From positions 1 through 6,961 of the forward strand of contig SKLB01000092.1 of assembly GCA_007123465.1 (NCBI GenBank): a stretch of DNA of 6,961 nt, read 5' to 3'. Position numbers and translations under genes: made by a program. Within the stretch, counting starts at the first letter, position 1; every line of letters starts with the position of its first letter. Below are positions 1-6,475 of the stretch, piece after piece. Source of the stretch: Spirochaetales bacterium. GTDB taxonomy: Bacteria; Spirochaetota; Spirochaetia; DSM-27196; PWMO01. The notes beneath the pieces are model-generated. The model was not told the origin of the DNA. It worked only from the letters and a program-made list of their open reading frames with translations, and did no database searches.

Positions 1-2
1 AA

Positions 3-1157
3 GAGATGGGAAAGCCCATTCGCGACAGCAGGGCCGAGATCGAGAAGTGCGCCTGGGTCTGCGAATACTACGCCGAAAACGCCGAGCACTTCCTCGAGCG
101 CGAAGATGCACCGACCGAAGCCAGCCGCAGCTTTGTCAGTTATCAGCCGTTGGGAGTAATTCTGGCTGTCATGCCGTGGAATTTCCCCTTCTGGCAGTTT
201 TTTCGTTTTGGCGCGGCTGCCCTGATGGCCGGCAACTGTATCGTCCTCAAGCACTCTTCAAACGTTACCGGATGTGCTCTGGCAATCGAAACGCTCCTGA
301 GTGACGCAGGGTTGCCCGCAGATGTCTTCCGCACTCTGGTGATAGGCAGTGCCCAAGTTGCCGCGGTCATCGAGCACCCGGCAGTTGCGGCGGTGACTTT
401 GACCGGCAGTACACCCGCGGGTCGGGCAATCGGCAGCAAATGCGGTGAGCAGCTCAAGAAGTGCGTGCTGGAGCTGGGTGGAAGTGATCCGTACGTGATA
501 CTGGCGGACGCCGATCTGGAGCAGACGGTGCCAACGTGCGTAACCGCGCGACTGTTCAACTCCGGTCAGAGCTGTATCGCAGGTAAACGCTTCATCGTGG
601 TGGAAGCCATCGCCGACCGCTTCGAGCAGATGTTTGTCGAGCAGATGGCGGCAAGGCTCATGGGTGATCCAATGGATGAGGCCACCGATATCGGGCCGCA
701 GGCGCGCGCAGACCTCCGCGATGAATTGCACGCACAGGTGCGGCAGAGCATCGAGGCCGGTGCGCGCTGTCTGCTCGGTGGCGAGATCCCCGCGTCTCGC
801 GGCGCGTACTACCCGGCAACCGTGCTGTCGAGCGTGCGCAAAGGTATGCCAGCCTATGACGACGAGCTCTTCGGTCCGGTGGGCGCGGTGATTCGGGTCA
901 AGGACGAGGCCCAGGCTATCGAGGTTGCCAATGACACCTTTTTCGGCCTCGGCGGCGCCGTCTTCAGCGCCGATACCCAGCGTGCCGCCCGTATCGCCGA
1001 AGAGCAGATAGACGCGGGGTGCGTATTTGTCAACCAGTTTGTGCGCTCGGACCCGCGGCTGCCGTTTGGCGGCATCAAGGGCAGCGGCTACGGCCGGGAG
1101 CTCTCCTGGTTTGGAATCCGCGAGTTTGTCAATATCAAGGGCGTCTGGGTACAGTGA
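3..1157 (+). CDS. Aldehyde dehydrogenase, succinate-semialdehyde dehydrogenase-like (5'-truncated by window)
   Basis: This enzyme oxidises an aldehyde to a carboxylate with NAD(P)+ in the cytoplasm. The frame is open to the window edge (GAG before the ATG at 6). The first visible residues, E-MGKPI, match an internal motif that normally lies about 70 residues into this roughly 455-residue subfamily, so the ATG at 6 is not the true start. Counting from that Met, the active-site set is complete: Asn59 in PWNFPFWQ, Lys82, general base Glu156 in LELGGSDP, nucleophile Cys190 in NSGQSCIAGKR, and Glu287 in DELFGPV. The C-terminus carries SDPRLPFGGIKGSGYGREL, typical of the succinate-semialdehyde (GabD/YneI-like) branch. 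The specific aldehyde is uncertain; other small semialdehydes are possible. It ends 145 bases before dctP, with a promoter between, so it is probably the last gene of a separate transcript. Family assignment is firm, substrate is not. Confidence 0.93.
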   Translation, partial: EMGKPIRDSRAEIEKCAWVCEYYAENAEHFLEREDAPTEASRSFVSYQPLGVILAVMPWNFPFWQFFRFGAAALMAGNCIVLKHSSNVTGCALAIETLLSDAGLPADVFRTLVIGSAQVAAVIEHPAVAAVTLTGSTPAGRAIGSKCGEQLKKCVLELGGSDPYVILADADLEQTVPTCVTARLFNSGQSCIAGKRFIVVEAIADRFEQMFVEQMAARLMGDPMDEATDIGPQARADLRDELHAQVRQSIEAGARCLLGGEIPASRGAYYPATVLSSVRKGMPAYDDELFGPVGAVIRVKDEAQAIEVANDTFFGLGGAVFSADTQRAARIAEEQIDAGCVFVNQFVRSDPRLPFGGIKGSGYGRELSWFGIREFVNIKGVWVQ

Positions 1158-1218
1158 CGCCGCGCCCGCGCAGACCCGCTAAAAAAAAGCACACTTTTGG
1201 CACCAGTCAAGAAAACAT

Positions 1219-1248
1219 TTGACAGGTCAGAGCAGGACACCCTATAAT
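1219..1248 (+). promoter_or_regulatory. Consensus sigma70-type promoter for the dctP operon
   Basis: A perfect -35 box TTGACA lies at 1219-1224 and a perfect -10 box TATAAT at 1243-1248, with an 18-base spacer. Transcription is predicted to start around G1255. It sits in the only sizeable gap upstream of dctP, in the right orientation, and A-rich sequence (run of eight A at 1181-1188) lies further upstream. A promoter this close to consensus would be strong when unrepressed, which fits with a repressor site immediately downstream. Assignment is from sequence match alone. Confidence 0.88.
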
Positions 1249-1254
1249 TCTAGC

Positions 1255-1269
1255 GTTGTAGTATACAAC
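1255..1269 (+). promoter_or_regulatory. Palindromic operator at the predicted transcription start
   Basis: The sequence GTTGTA-GTA-TACAAC is a 15-base inverted repeat with perfect 6-base arms around a 3-base centre. It begins at the predicted +1, seven bases after the -10 box, where a bound protein would block RNA polymerase. TTGTA...TACAA half-sites resemble operators of GntR-family (FadR-type) regulators that often control sugar-acid and TRAP operons; the centre lacks the CG step typical of LacI-family sites. The regulator is not encoded in the window. In RNA the repeat could also form a small 5' hairpin. Palindrome is seen directly; regulator family is inference. Confidence 0.65.
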
Positions 1270-1290
1270 TCATATATTACAAACACTCAA

Positions 1291-1297
1291 AGGGAGG
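1291..1297 (+). promoter_or_regulatory. Ribosome binding site deciding the dctP start
   Basis: AGGGAGG lies five bases before ATG 1303. The reading frame stays open upstream to a TTG at 1219, but that codon is part of the -35 box, upstream of the predicted transcript start, so only ATG 1303 is plausible. It also gives a signal peptide at the N-terminus. Confidence 0.85.
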
Positions 1298-1302
1298 CTT
1301 TC

Positions 1303-2289
1303 ATGAAGAAACTCACCGTACTATCGCTTGTGCTGATGATTGTTGTCAGCGGGCTGGCATTTGCCGGCGGAAGGGCCGAACCGGCAACTCAGGAATTGAG
1401 CTGGGCACACGTCTACGAACCCGATCTTCCCTACCACCAGGAGGCCGTCTGGGCTGCACAACAGATTGAAGCGCGCACCGATGGTCGCTATTCGATCCAG
1501 GTATACCCGGCTTCGCAGCTCGGCAGTGAATCCGAGATTTCCGAAGGATTGGGGCTTGGAACGGTTGATATGATCTACGCCGGCGCGGCGTTTCTTTCCG
1601 GTTCGTACGGACCGATTGCTATTGCCGAGGCACCGTTTGTGTTCCGCGGATTTGACCACTGGATGGCGTTTGCCGACAGCGATCTGATGGATGACCTGGC
1701 AGCCGGCTATCGAGACGCTACCGGACACCACATCGTTACTCCAACCTACTACGGTACTCGCCATGTGAGTTCCAATAGACCGATTCGGACTCCGGCTGAC
1801 ATGCAGGGACTCAGCATCCGCGTTCCCGATGCGCCGCTCTACCTGATGTTCCCGCGCGCGGTTGGCGCCAGCCCGACACCGGTTGCGTTTGCCGAGGTTT
1901 ACCTGGCGTTGCAGCAGGGCGTGGTCGAGGCACAGGAGAACCCGCTGCCGACTATCCGCGGTATGGCGTTCTACGAGGTCCAGGATTACATCAACCTCAC
2001 CGGCCATATGACCAACACGCTGATGACGGTGGTGCGCGGTGACCTGTGGGAGGCGATGTCCGCAGAAGACCAGGCGATCTTCACCGAAGTCATGAATGAA
2101 GCGGCCGTCCGCAGCTCGGAAGCTATCTATCAGGAGGAACTCGAACTCGGCGAATGGTTTGAGGCGCAGGGCCTGACCGTGATAGAGGTGGATCGGCAGC
2201 CATTCATGGATGCGGTCGAGCCCATGCTGACCGGTCCAAACGCTACCTGGTCTGCAGATCACCTGCGGCGCATGCAGCAGATCCGTTAA
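1303..2289 (+). CDS. dctP: TRAP transporter substrate-binding protein, DctP family
   Basis: A periplasmic receptor that captures a carboxylated substrate and delivers it to the DctQM permease. The product has 328 residues, normal for the family. Residues 1-21 form a signal peptide (MKKL, hydrophobic core to about 19, cleavage expected after AFA at 19-21); there is no lipobox Cys, so the protein is probably soluble. The mature chain begins GGRAEP, a start often seen in spirochaete binding proteins. Family hallmarks are GTRHVSSN at 151-158, PADMQGLSIRVP at 164-175 with the carboxylate-clamping Arg173, VGASPTPVAFAEVYLALQQG at 187-206 and EAQENP at 209-214. From memory, Arg153, Arg173 and Asn213 line up with ligand contacts of the sialic-acid receptor SiaP, but these are widely conserved in DctP proteins and do not identify the ligand. 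It is the first gene of the operon, behind a strong promoter and operator. Confidence 0.95.
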   Translation: MKKLTVLSLVLMIVVSGLAFAGGRAEPATQELSWAHVYEPDLPYHQEAVWAAQQIEARTDGRYSIQVYPASQLGSESEISEGLGLGTVDMIYAGAAFLSGSYGPIAIAEAPFVFRGFDHWMAFADSDLMDDLAAGYRDATGHHIVTPTYYGTRHVSSNRPIRTPADMQGLSIRVPDAPLYLMFPRAVGASPTPVAFAEVYLALQQGVVEAQENPLPTIRGMAFYEVQDYINLTGHMTNTLMTVVRGDLWEAMSAEDQAIFTEVMNEAAVRSSEAIYQEELELGEWFEAQGLTVIEVDRQPFMDAVEPMLTGPNATWSADHLRRMQQIR

Positions 2290-2310
2290 CCGCGGCTGTA
2301 GCTAATCATC

Positions 2311-2342
2311 GGCCGGCCTGCTTGTGCGGGCCGGCTGTTTTT
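2311..2342 (+). terminator. Intrinsic terminator-like hairpin between dctP and dctQ
   Basis: GCCGGCCTGC at 2312-2321 pairs with GCGGGCCGGC at 2326-2335 (ten pairs, one of them G-U) around a TTGT loop, and a further G-T pair can form at 2311/2336. It is followed by GTTTTT ending at 2342. This has the form of a rho-independent terminator. Because dctQ and dctM follow on the same strand with no recognisable new promoter, it probably acts as a partial terminator or 3'-end stabiliser. Either way dctP mRNA would exceed permease mRNA, as expected when the binding protein is needed in excess. Confidence 0.82.
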
Positions 2343-2392
2343 GCCGCCGCGCGCCGTGTACCAAATTTCTGTCTCCTGACGAGGGAAAAACC

Positions 2393-2998
2393 ATGACTGA
2401 CCACAGCCCACCGCCGAAAGGGGTAAGCGGCAGCGACGAGTTGATCGAGCTGATTAAAGAGCAGACGGCCGCCGAGCCGGATTTCTCGTATAGCGATTAT
2501 AAGGTTGAAGACTACGTTGCGCTGGGGGTCTTCTGGATTCTGGCCTTAATCGTCTTCTCGCAGTTTTTCACGCGCTACTTCCTCGGATTCTCGTTTGCGT
2601 GGACCGAAGAAGGCGCGCGCTATCTGCTGGTGTGCGTGACGTTTCTCGGTTCGGTTATGGCAATTCGGCGCAACTCGCACATATTTGTAGAGTTCTTCTA
2701 TCGCTACATGCCGCGCACGGTTGGCCGAATCCTGGTAACCGTGGTCGACCTGATTCGAGTACTGTTCCTGGTTGTTGGTGTGCGCCTGGGAATCCGTATC
2801 ATACCAAGAACCATGAATAACTTCCTCAGTACCGTTCGCATCCCGCTGGCGGCTGTCTACTCGATTGTGCTGATCGGTTTTACGCTGATGCTGTTTCGTG
2901 CCGTGCAGCTTGCTATCAGGCACTGGAAAGACAACTACGTTCCGATGTGCCGCGAAGACCGTGGCATCCCAACTGAGTCCACTAACCCCACTACCTGA
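2393..2998 (+). CDS. dctQ: TRAP transporter small permease subunit, DctQ family
   Basis: The small membrane subunit (201 residues) that pairs with DctM in a substrate/Na+ symporter of the inner membrane. Four hydrophobic segments are visible at about 40-60, 76-92, 110-133 and 149-172. The DctQ signature is present between the first two: SFAWTEEGARYLL at 67-79, then FLGS and the conserved RRNSH. The start is ATG 2393, with GAGGGA at 2381-2386 six bases upstream. The frame stays open to a GTG at 2324, but that codon lies in the loop of the terminator hairpin and lacks a ribosome site. The N-terminus carries about 38 hydrophilic, acidic residues before the first membrane segment, longer than in many DctQ proteins. 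The C-terminal tail (about 30 residues) is also polar. Next gene follows after 15 bases. Confidence 0.93.
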   Translation: MTDHSPPPKGVSGSDELIELIKEQTAAEPDFSYSDYKVEDYVALGVFWILALIVFSQFFTRYFLGFSFAWTEEGARYLLVCVTFLGSVMAIRRNSHIFVEFFYRYMPRTVGRILVTVVDLIRVLFLVVGVRLGIRIIPRTMNNFLSTVRIPLAAVYSIVLIGFTLMLFRAVQLAIRHWKDNYVPMCREDRGIPTESTNPTT

Positions 2999-3013
2999 GG
3001 CGAGGGAAATCCA

Positions 3014-4291
3014 GTGATAGCCGTACTTTTCATTTCGATCTTTGTGATGTTGATCATCGGTGTCCCCATCGCCATGTCGCTCGGTGGCGCGTCAATGCTG
3101 TGGGTCTACCTTGCGCAGCGCATACCGGATTTCATTATCCTGCAGCGCATGGTTGGCGGGGTCAACAGTTTCCCGCTGCTGGCGGTACCGTTCTTCATTC
3201 TGGCGGGTAACCTGATGAATGCCGCAGGGCTTACCTCGCACATCTTTGCCTTTGCGCGCTCCATCGTAGGCTGGATGCGCGGTGGTCTGGGCCATGTCAA
3301 CGTCGGCGCCAGCATCATCTTTGCCGGTATGTCCGGCGCTGCGGTTGCCGATGCCGGCGGGCTGGGTACAATTGAAATCAAGGCGATGACCGATGCCGGT
3401 TATGACACCGACATATCGGTGGCCATTACGGCCGCCTCCTCAACTATCGGTCCGATTATCCCGCCGAGCCTGCCGCTGGTGATCTACGGTGTTATTGCGC
3501 AGGCCTCAATCGGGCGGCTGTTCATTGCCGGTATTGTACCGGGGCTGCTGATGGGTGTTTCGTTGATGGTGTTGATCGCGTGGTACGCGCGCAAGCGCAA
3601 CTATCCGCGCGACGCGCGGTTTACCGTGAGTCAGATGGTGATAAGCCTGTGGCGCGGCTTTCCCTCGCTGCTGACGCCGGTGATCATCATCGGTGGAATT
3701 GCGTTCGGTGTTTTCACACCAACCGAGGCCGCCGTGGCAGCGTCGGCGTATACCTTGATCCTCGGGACATTGATCTACCGCACACTGACCTTCAAGAAGA
3801 TCATGCAGGTCAGCATCGACACGCTCGAGACTACCGCAATCATTCTCTTCATTGTTGCAGGCGCGGCCATCTTTGCCTGGATTCTGACACGGCTGCAAGT
3901 GCCGGGGCACTTCGCCTCGCTGCTGCTGTCGATTACCGAAAACCCGATCGTACTGCTGCTGCTGCTCAACCTGGTGCTGTTCATCGTCGGGTTCTTCATG
4001 GAGACTATTGCAGCGATCACCATTCTGGTGCCCGTTCTGCTGCCGATCGCGCTGCAGATCGGGATTGACCCGGTGCACTTCGGGATCTTCATGATTCTCA
4101 ACCTGATGATCGGGCTGCTGACGCCACCGGTTGGCATGGTGCTCTACGTTCTGTCGCGGGTGGCCAAGATCCCGTTTGAGCGCTGTGCCAAGGCTACCGC
4201 GGTGTTCATCATTCCGCTGGTGATTGTGCTGCTGCTGGTGACTTTCGTACCGGCGCTCTCGCTCTGGCTTCCGGGCGTGTTCTTCGGATAG
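3014..4291 (+). CDS. dctM: TRAP transporter large permease subunit, DctM family
   Basis: The large channel-forming subunit of the TRAP transporter (425 residues, the usual length), with about twelve hydrophobic segments spanning the whole chain. Family motifs in order: PLLAVPFFILAGNLMNAAGL at 54-73; GMSGAAVADAGGLGTIEIKAM at 105-125 (first half of the transport/ion site); AASSTIGPIIPPSLPLVIYG at 140-159; FTPTEAAVAASAY at 234-246; and the repeat-related GLLTPPVGMVLYV at 367-379. The start is GTG 3014, with GAGGGA at 3002-3007 placed six bases upstream and the second codon beginning a membrane segment (IAVLFISIF), as is typical. It starts 15 bases after dctQ and ends 11 bases before the next gene. 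It lacks any sign of frameshift or fusion, so the transporter encoded here is complete. Ligand specificity is set mainly by DctP, not by this protein. Confidence 0.97.
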   Translation: MIAVLFISIFVMLIIGVPIAMSLGGASMLWVYLAQRIPDFIILQRMVGGVNSFPLLAVPFFILAGNLMNAAGLTSHIFAFARSIVGWMRGGLGHVNVGASIIFAGMSGAAVADAGGLGTIEIKAMTDAGYDTDISVAITAASSTIGPIIPPSLPLVIYGVIAQASIGRLFIAGIVPGLLMGVSLMVLIAWYARKRNYPRDARFTVSQMVISLWRGFPSLLTPVIIIGGIAFGVFTPTEAAVAASAYTLILGTLIYRTLTFKKIMQVSIDTLETTAIILFIVAGAAIFAWILTRLQVPGHFASLLLSITENPIVLLLLLNLVLFIVGFFMETIAAITILVPVLLPIALQIGIDPVHFGIFMILNLMIGLLTPPVGMVLYVLSRVAKIPFERCAKATAVFIIPLVIVLLLVTFVPALSLWLPGVFFG

Positions 4292-4302
4292 GGGAGGGAT
4301 CA

Positions 4303-5340
4303 GTGCTGGCGTTGGTAAAGACGGACAAGGGCCCCGGCAACATGCAGATCCGCGATGTTGCAGAACCGCAGGCGGGACCGGAGCAGGTAAAGATTGAAGT
4401 TGCGAATACCGGAATCTGCGGTTCGGATCTGCACATTTATCACTATGACATTGATATTCCGATCAACCCGCCGGTGGTTACCGGGCACGAGTTTGCCGGC
4501 ACGGTGGTCGAGGTCGGACCGGGGGTGCGGCGCTTCTCGCCAGGCGACAGAGTAACCTCGGAGACCGCCTTCAGTTACTGTGGCACGTGCCGTTACTGCA
4601 GCAGCGGCTTCTATAACCTCTGTCCAGAGCGGCGTACGCTGGGATACTGGTACAACGGCGCGTTTGCCCGCTACACCGTGGTCCCTGCAGATCGGGTGCA
4701 CCGGTTGCCCGATAACGTTGGTTTCAGCGCCGGCGCTATGCTCGAACCGCTGGCGTGCGTCACCCACGCCGCCATCGATCTGACAACCATAGAACACCAG
4801 GACTGGGTGCTGGTGACCGGCCCCGGGGCAATAGGTCTGCTGGCACTGCAGGTTGCGCGCGCTCAGGGTGCGCGAGTAATTGTGGCAGGGACCTCGATAG
4901 ACCAGGATCGCCTGCGGGTAGCGGCGCAGCTGGGAGCAGAACGCACAATCGATGTAAACAGCGGAGACCTCGATGTACTGGTTGCCGAGGTTACCGGCGG
5001 ACAGGGTGTCGACGTGGTGTTGGAGTGTGCCGGGGCAGCCGCGGCGGTTGATAGCGGGCTGAACCTGATTCGCAAACAGGGCCAATTCACCCAGGTAGGA
5101 TTGTTCGGCAAGCCGATATCGCTGAACTTTGAGAAGATCTGCTTCAAGGAGCTCAGGGTCAGCGGATCGCTGGGATCAAAGCGCAGCTCGTGGCTCGCAG
5201 CAATCAAATTGCTGGCCGACGGTCAGGTTCAGACCGATCCGCTGATCTCGCACGAGGTGCCGCTTACCGAGTGGGAAGACGCGTTCAAGCTGTTTGAAAA
5301 CAAGTCCGGATTGAAGCTCTTGCTGCGGCCACAGGAATAG
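4303..5340 (+). CDS. Zinc-dependent medium-chain dehydrogenase (sorbitol/threonine dehydrogenase-like)
   Basis: A cytoplasmic NAD(P)-dependent alcohol/polyol dehydrogenase of 345 residues, normal for the family. The GroES-like catalytic domain holds the catalytic zinc ligands Cys39 (in GICGSDLH), His62 and Glu63 (in GHEFAG), and Glu148 in LEPL. Structural-zinc cysteines are Cys93, Cys96, Cys99 and Cys107. The Rossmann domain has GPGAIG at 173-178. After the second strand (RVIVAGTSID) no Asp stands at the usual NAD-ribose position, so NADP use is possible, though this loop form occurs in related sugar-acid dehydrogenases. GTG 4303 is preceded by GGGGAGGGA at 4291-4299, three bases upstream of the start. 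It lies 11 bases after dctM and five before the dehydratase-like gene, so it most likely oxidises a hydroxyl of the imported sugar acid or an intermediate. Substrate is undetermined. Confidence 0.92.
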   Translation: MLALVKTDKGPGNMQIRDVAEPQAGPEQVKIEVANTGICGSDLHIYHYDIDIPINPPVVTGHEFAGTVVEVGPGVRRFSPGDRVTSETAFSYCGTCRYCSSGFYNLCPERRTLGYWYNGAFARYTVVPADRVHRLPDNVGFSAGAMLEPLACVTHAAIDLTTIEHQDWVLVTGPGAIGLLALQVARAQGARVIVAGTSIDQDRLRVAAQLGAERTIDVNSGDLDVLVAEVTGGQGVDVVLECAGAAAAVDSGLNLIRKQGQFTQVGLFGKPISLNFEKICFKELRVSGSLGSKRSSWLAAIKLLADGQVQTDPLISHEVPLTEWEDAFKLFENKSGLKLLLRPQE

Positions 5341-5345
5341 TCCGA

Positions 5346-6473
5346 ATGTTACCCGATACAACCATTACCGCGGTTGAGCCTTTCATTCTGCATGTCCCGG
5401 TAACCGGGAATATGATTCAGGACAGCACGCACACGCTGACTCACTGGGGCGTAGTTGGTACCCGAGTCCGGACCGCCGGCGGTATAACCGGATACGGATT
5501 CAGCGGCACGCACGCCCATCTCGCTTCGGACCGGCTGATAACAAGCTGCATCAGCGATAGCTACGCCCCGCTACTGATCGGCCAGGACGCGTGTGATGTT
5601 CAGCGGCTGTGGAGCGCTCTGTACAACTGCGCCCCGATTCAATGGGTCGGCCGCAGCGGCATCACGCATCTGGCAATTGCCGCGGTTGACACCGCGCTGT
5701 GGGATATCAAAGCCAAGGCGAGTGAGCAGCCTCTGTGGAAGCTGCTGGGAGGCGCTACCTGCAGCCGGTTGGAGGCCTACAATACCGACGGCGGTTGGTT
5801 GAGCCTGGACAGCCAAACGGTTGCCGACAACTGCCGCAGGCTGGTTGAGAGTGAGGGATACCGCGGCGTGAAGATCAAGATCGGGACCGATGATCCGCGC
5901 GCTGATCTCAAGCGCATAGAAGCGGTGCGCACGGCAATCGGGGAACACGCCACGCTGGCCGTCGACTGCAACGGACGCTGGAACCTGACTACCGTGTTGT
6001 CGGTGGCTCCCCGGTTGCCGGACTTCGACGTCCTGTGGGTGGAAGAGCCGCTGTTTTACGATGATCTTCCGGGGCACGTGCGGCTGGCGCAGGCAATGCT
6101 TACACCGATTGCCCTCGGCGAGCAGCTCTACACCCTGGACAGTTTTCGCGATTTCATCGCAGCCGGCGCGGTCCACTGGGTGCAACCCGATATGACGCGT
6201 CTGGCCGGAATTACCGAGTGGTTGAGGGTCGCTGACCTGGCGCTGGCCTACCACCTGCCGGTGGTACCGCACGTGGGAGACATGGGACAGGTCCATGTGC
6301 ATCTGTGCTACGCGCATCCCGCTGCCACCCGCCTGGAATACATCCCCTGGATCAAGGACTGTTTCGAAGAACCAATTGTAGTTGAATCCGGCTACTACGT
6401 GTTACCGCAGCTGCCGGGTGCGGGTACAACCTTTCGCCCGGACGCTGTCGAGCGCTACGGCATGGAGCTTTAA
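5346..6473 (+). CDS. Enolase-superfamily enzyme, mandelate racemase subgroup; probable sugar-acid dehydratase
   Basis: A Mg2+-dependent cytoplasmic enzyme (375 residues) that abstracts the proton next to a carboxylate; most relatives in such operons dehydrate aldonates or aldarates to 2-keto-3-deoxy acids. An N-terminal capping domain (about 1-125) precedes the barrel. Visible active-site elements are the Lys176-x-Lys178 motif in GVKIKIG, metal ligands Asp207 (AVDCNG), Glu233 (WVEEP) and Glu259 (LGEQ), the Asp282-His309 dyad (QPDMTR and VVPHVGD), and Glu331 at the end of the barrel. Both KxK and His-Asp bases are present, as in mandelate racemase and talarate/galactarate, lyxonate or fuconate dehydratases; I cannot choose between these. 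ATG 5346 has AGGAA at 5333-5337, inside the end of the preceding gene, suggesting translational coupling. The next gene starts two bases after the stop. Confidence 0.9.
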   Translation: MLPDTTITAVEPFILHVPVTGNMIQDSTHTLTHWGVVGTRVRTAGGITGYGFSGTHAHLASDRLITSCISDSYAPLLIGQDACDVQRLWSALYNCAPIQWVGRSGITHLAIAAVDTALWDIKAKASEQPLWKLLGGATCSRLEAYNTDGGWLSLDSQTVADNCRRLVESEGYRGVKIKIGTDDPRADLKRIEAVRTAIGEHATLAVDCNGRWNLTTVLSVAPRLPDFDVLWVEEPLFYDDLPGHVRLAQAMLTPIALGEQLYTLDSFRDFIAAGAVHWVQPDMTRLAGITEWLRVADLALAYHLPVVPHVGDMGQVHVHLCYAHPAATRLEYIPWIKDCFEEPIVVESGYYVLPQLPGAGTTFRPDAVERYGMEL

Positions 6474-6475
6474 TC

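Noticed and set aside
1197..1210. Imperfect inverted repeat TTGGCACCAGTCAA just upstream of the -35 box
   Set aside because: Only the outer three bases and two inner positions on each side match, so it is too weak to call an activator site without comparative data.
1321..2262. Long open frame (313 codons) on the minus strand across dctP
   Set aside because: It lies wholly opposite a well-supported DctP gene; the translation is rich in His, Arg, Gln and Cys with no family motif. It is a by-product of codon bias on the other strand.
3951..3968. Run of CTG/CTGCTG repeats
   Set aside because: These are consecutive Leu codons in a DctM membrane helix, not a regulatory or unstable repeat.
3506..4078. 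Minus-strand open frame of 190 codons inside dctM
   Set aside because: Its product is dominated by Gln, His, Arg and Asn, mirroring Leu/Ile/Val-rich membrane codons of dctM. No ribosome site or motif supports it.
4300..5085. Minus-strand open frame of 261 codons across the zinc dehydrogenase
   Set aside because: It is antisense to a gene with all zinc and cofactor motifs intact, and shows no recognisable protein features of its own.
5396..5408. Palindrome CCCGGT-A-ACCGGG near the start of the dehydratase-like gene
   Set aside because: It is short, encodes part of the conserved N-terminal strand region (VPVTGN), has no T-run and no promoter nearby. Probably chance in GC-rich coding sequence.
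5571..6317. Minus-strand open frame of 248 codons across the dehydratase-like gene
   Set aside because: Shadow of the plus-strand gene whose active-site residues are all conserved; no start signal or domain on the minus strand.
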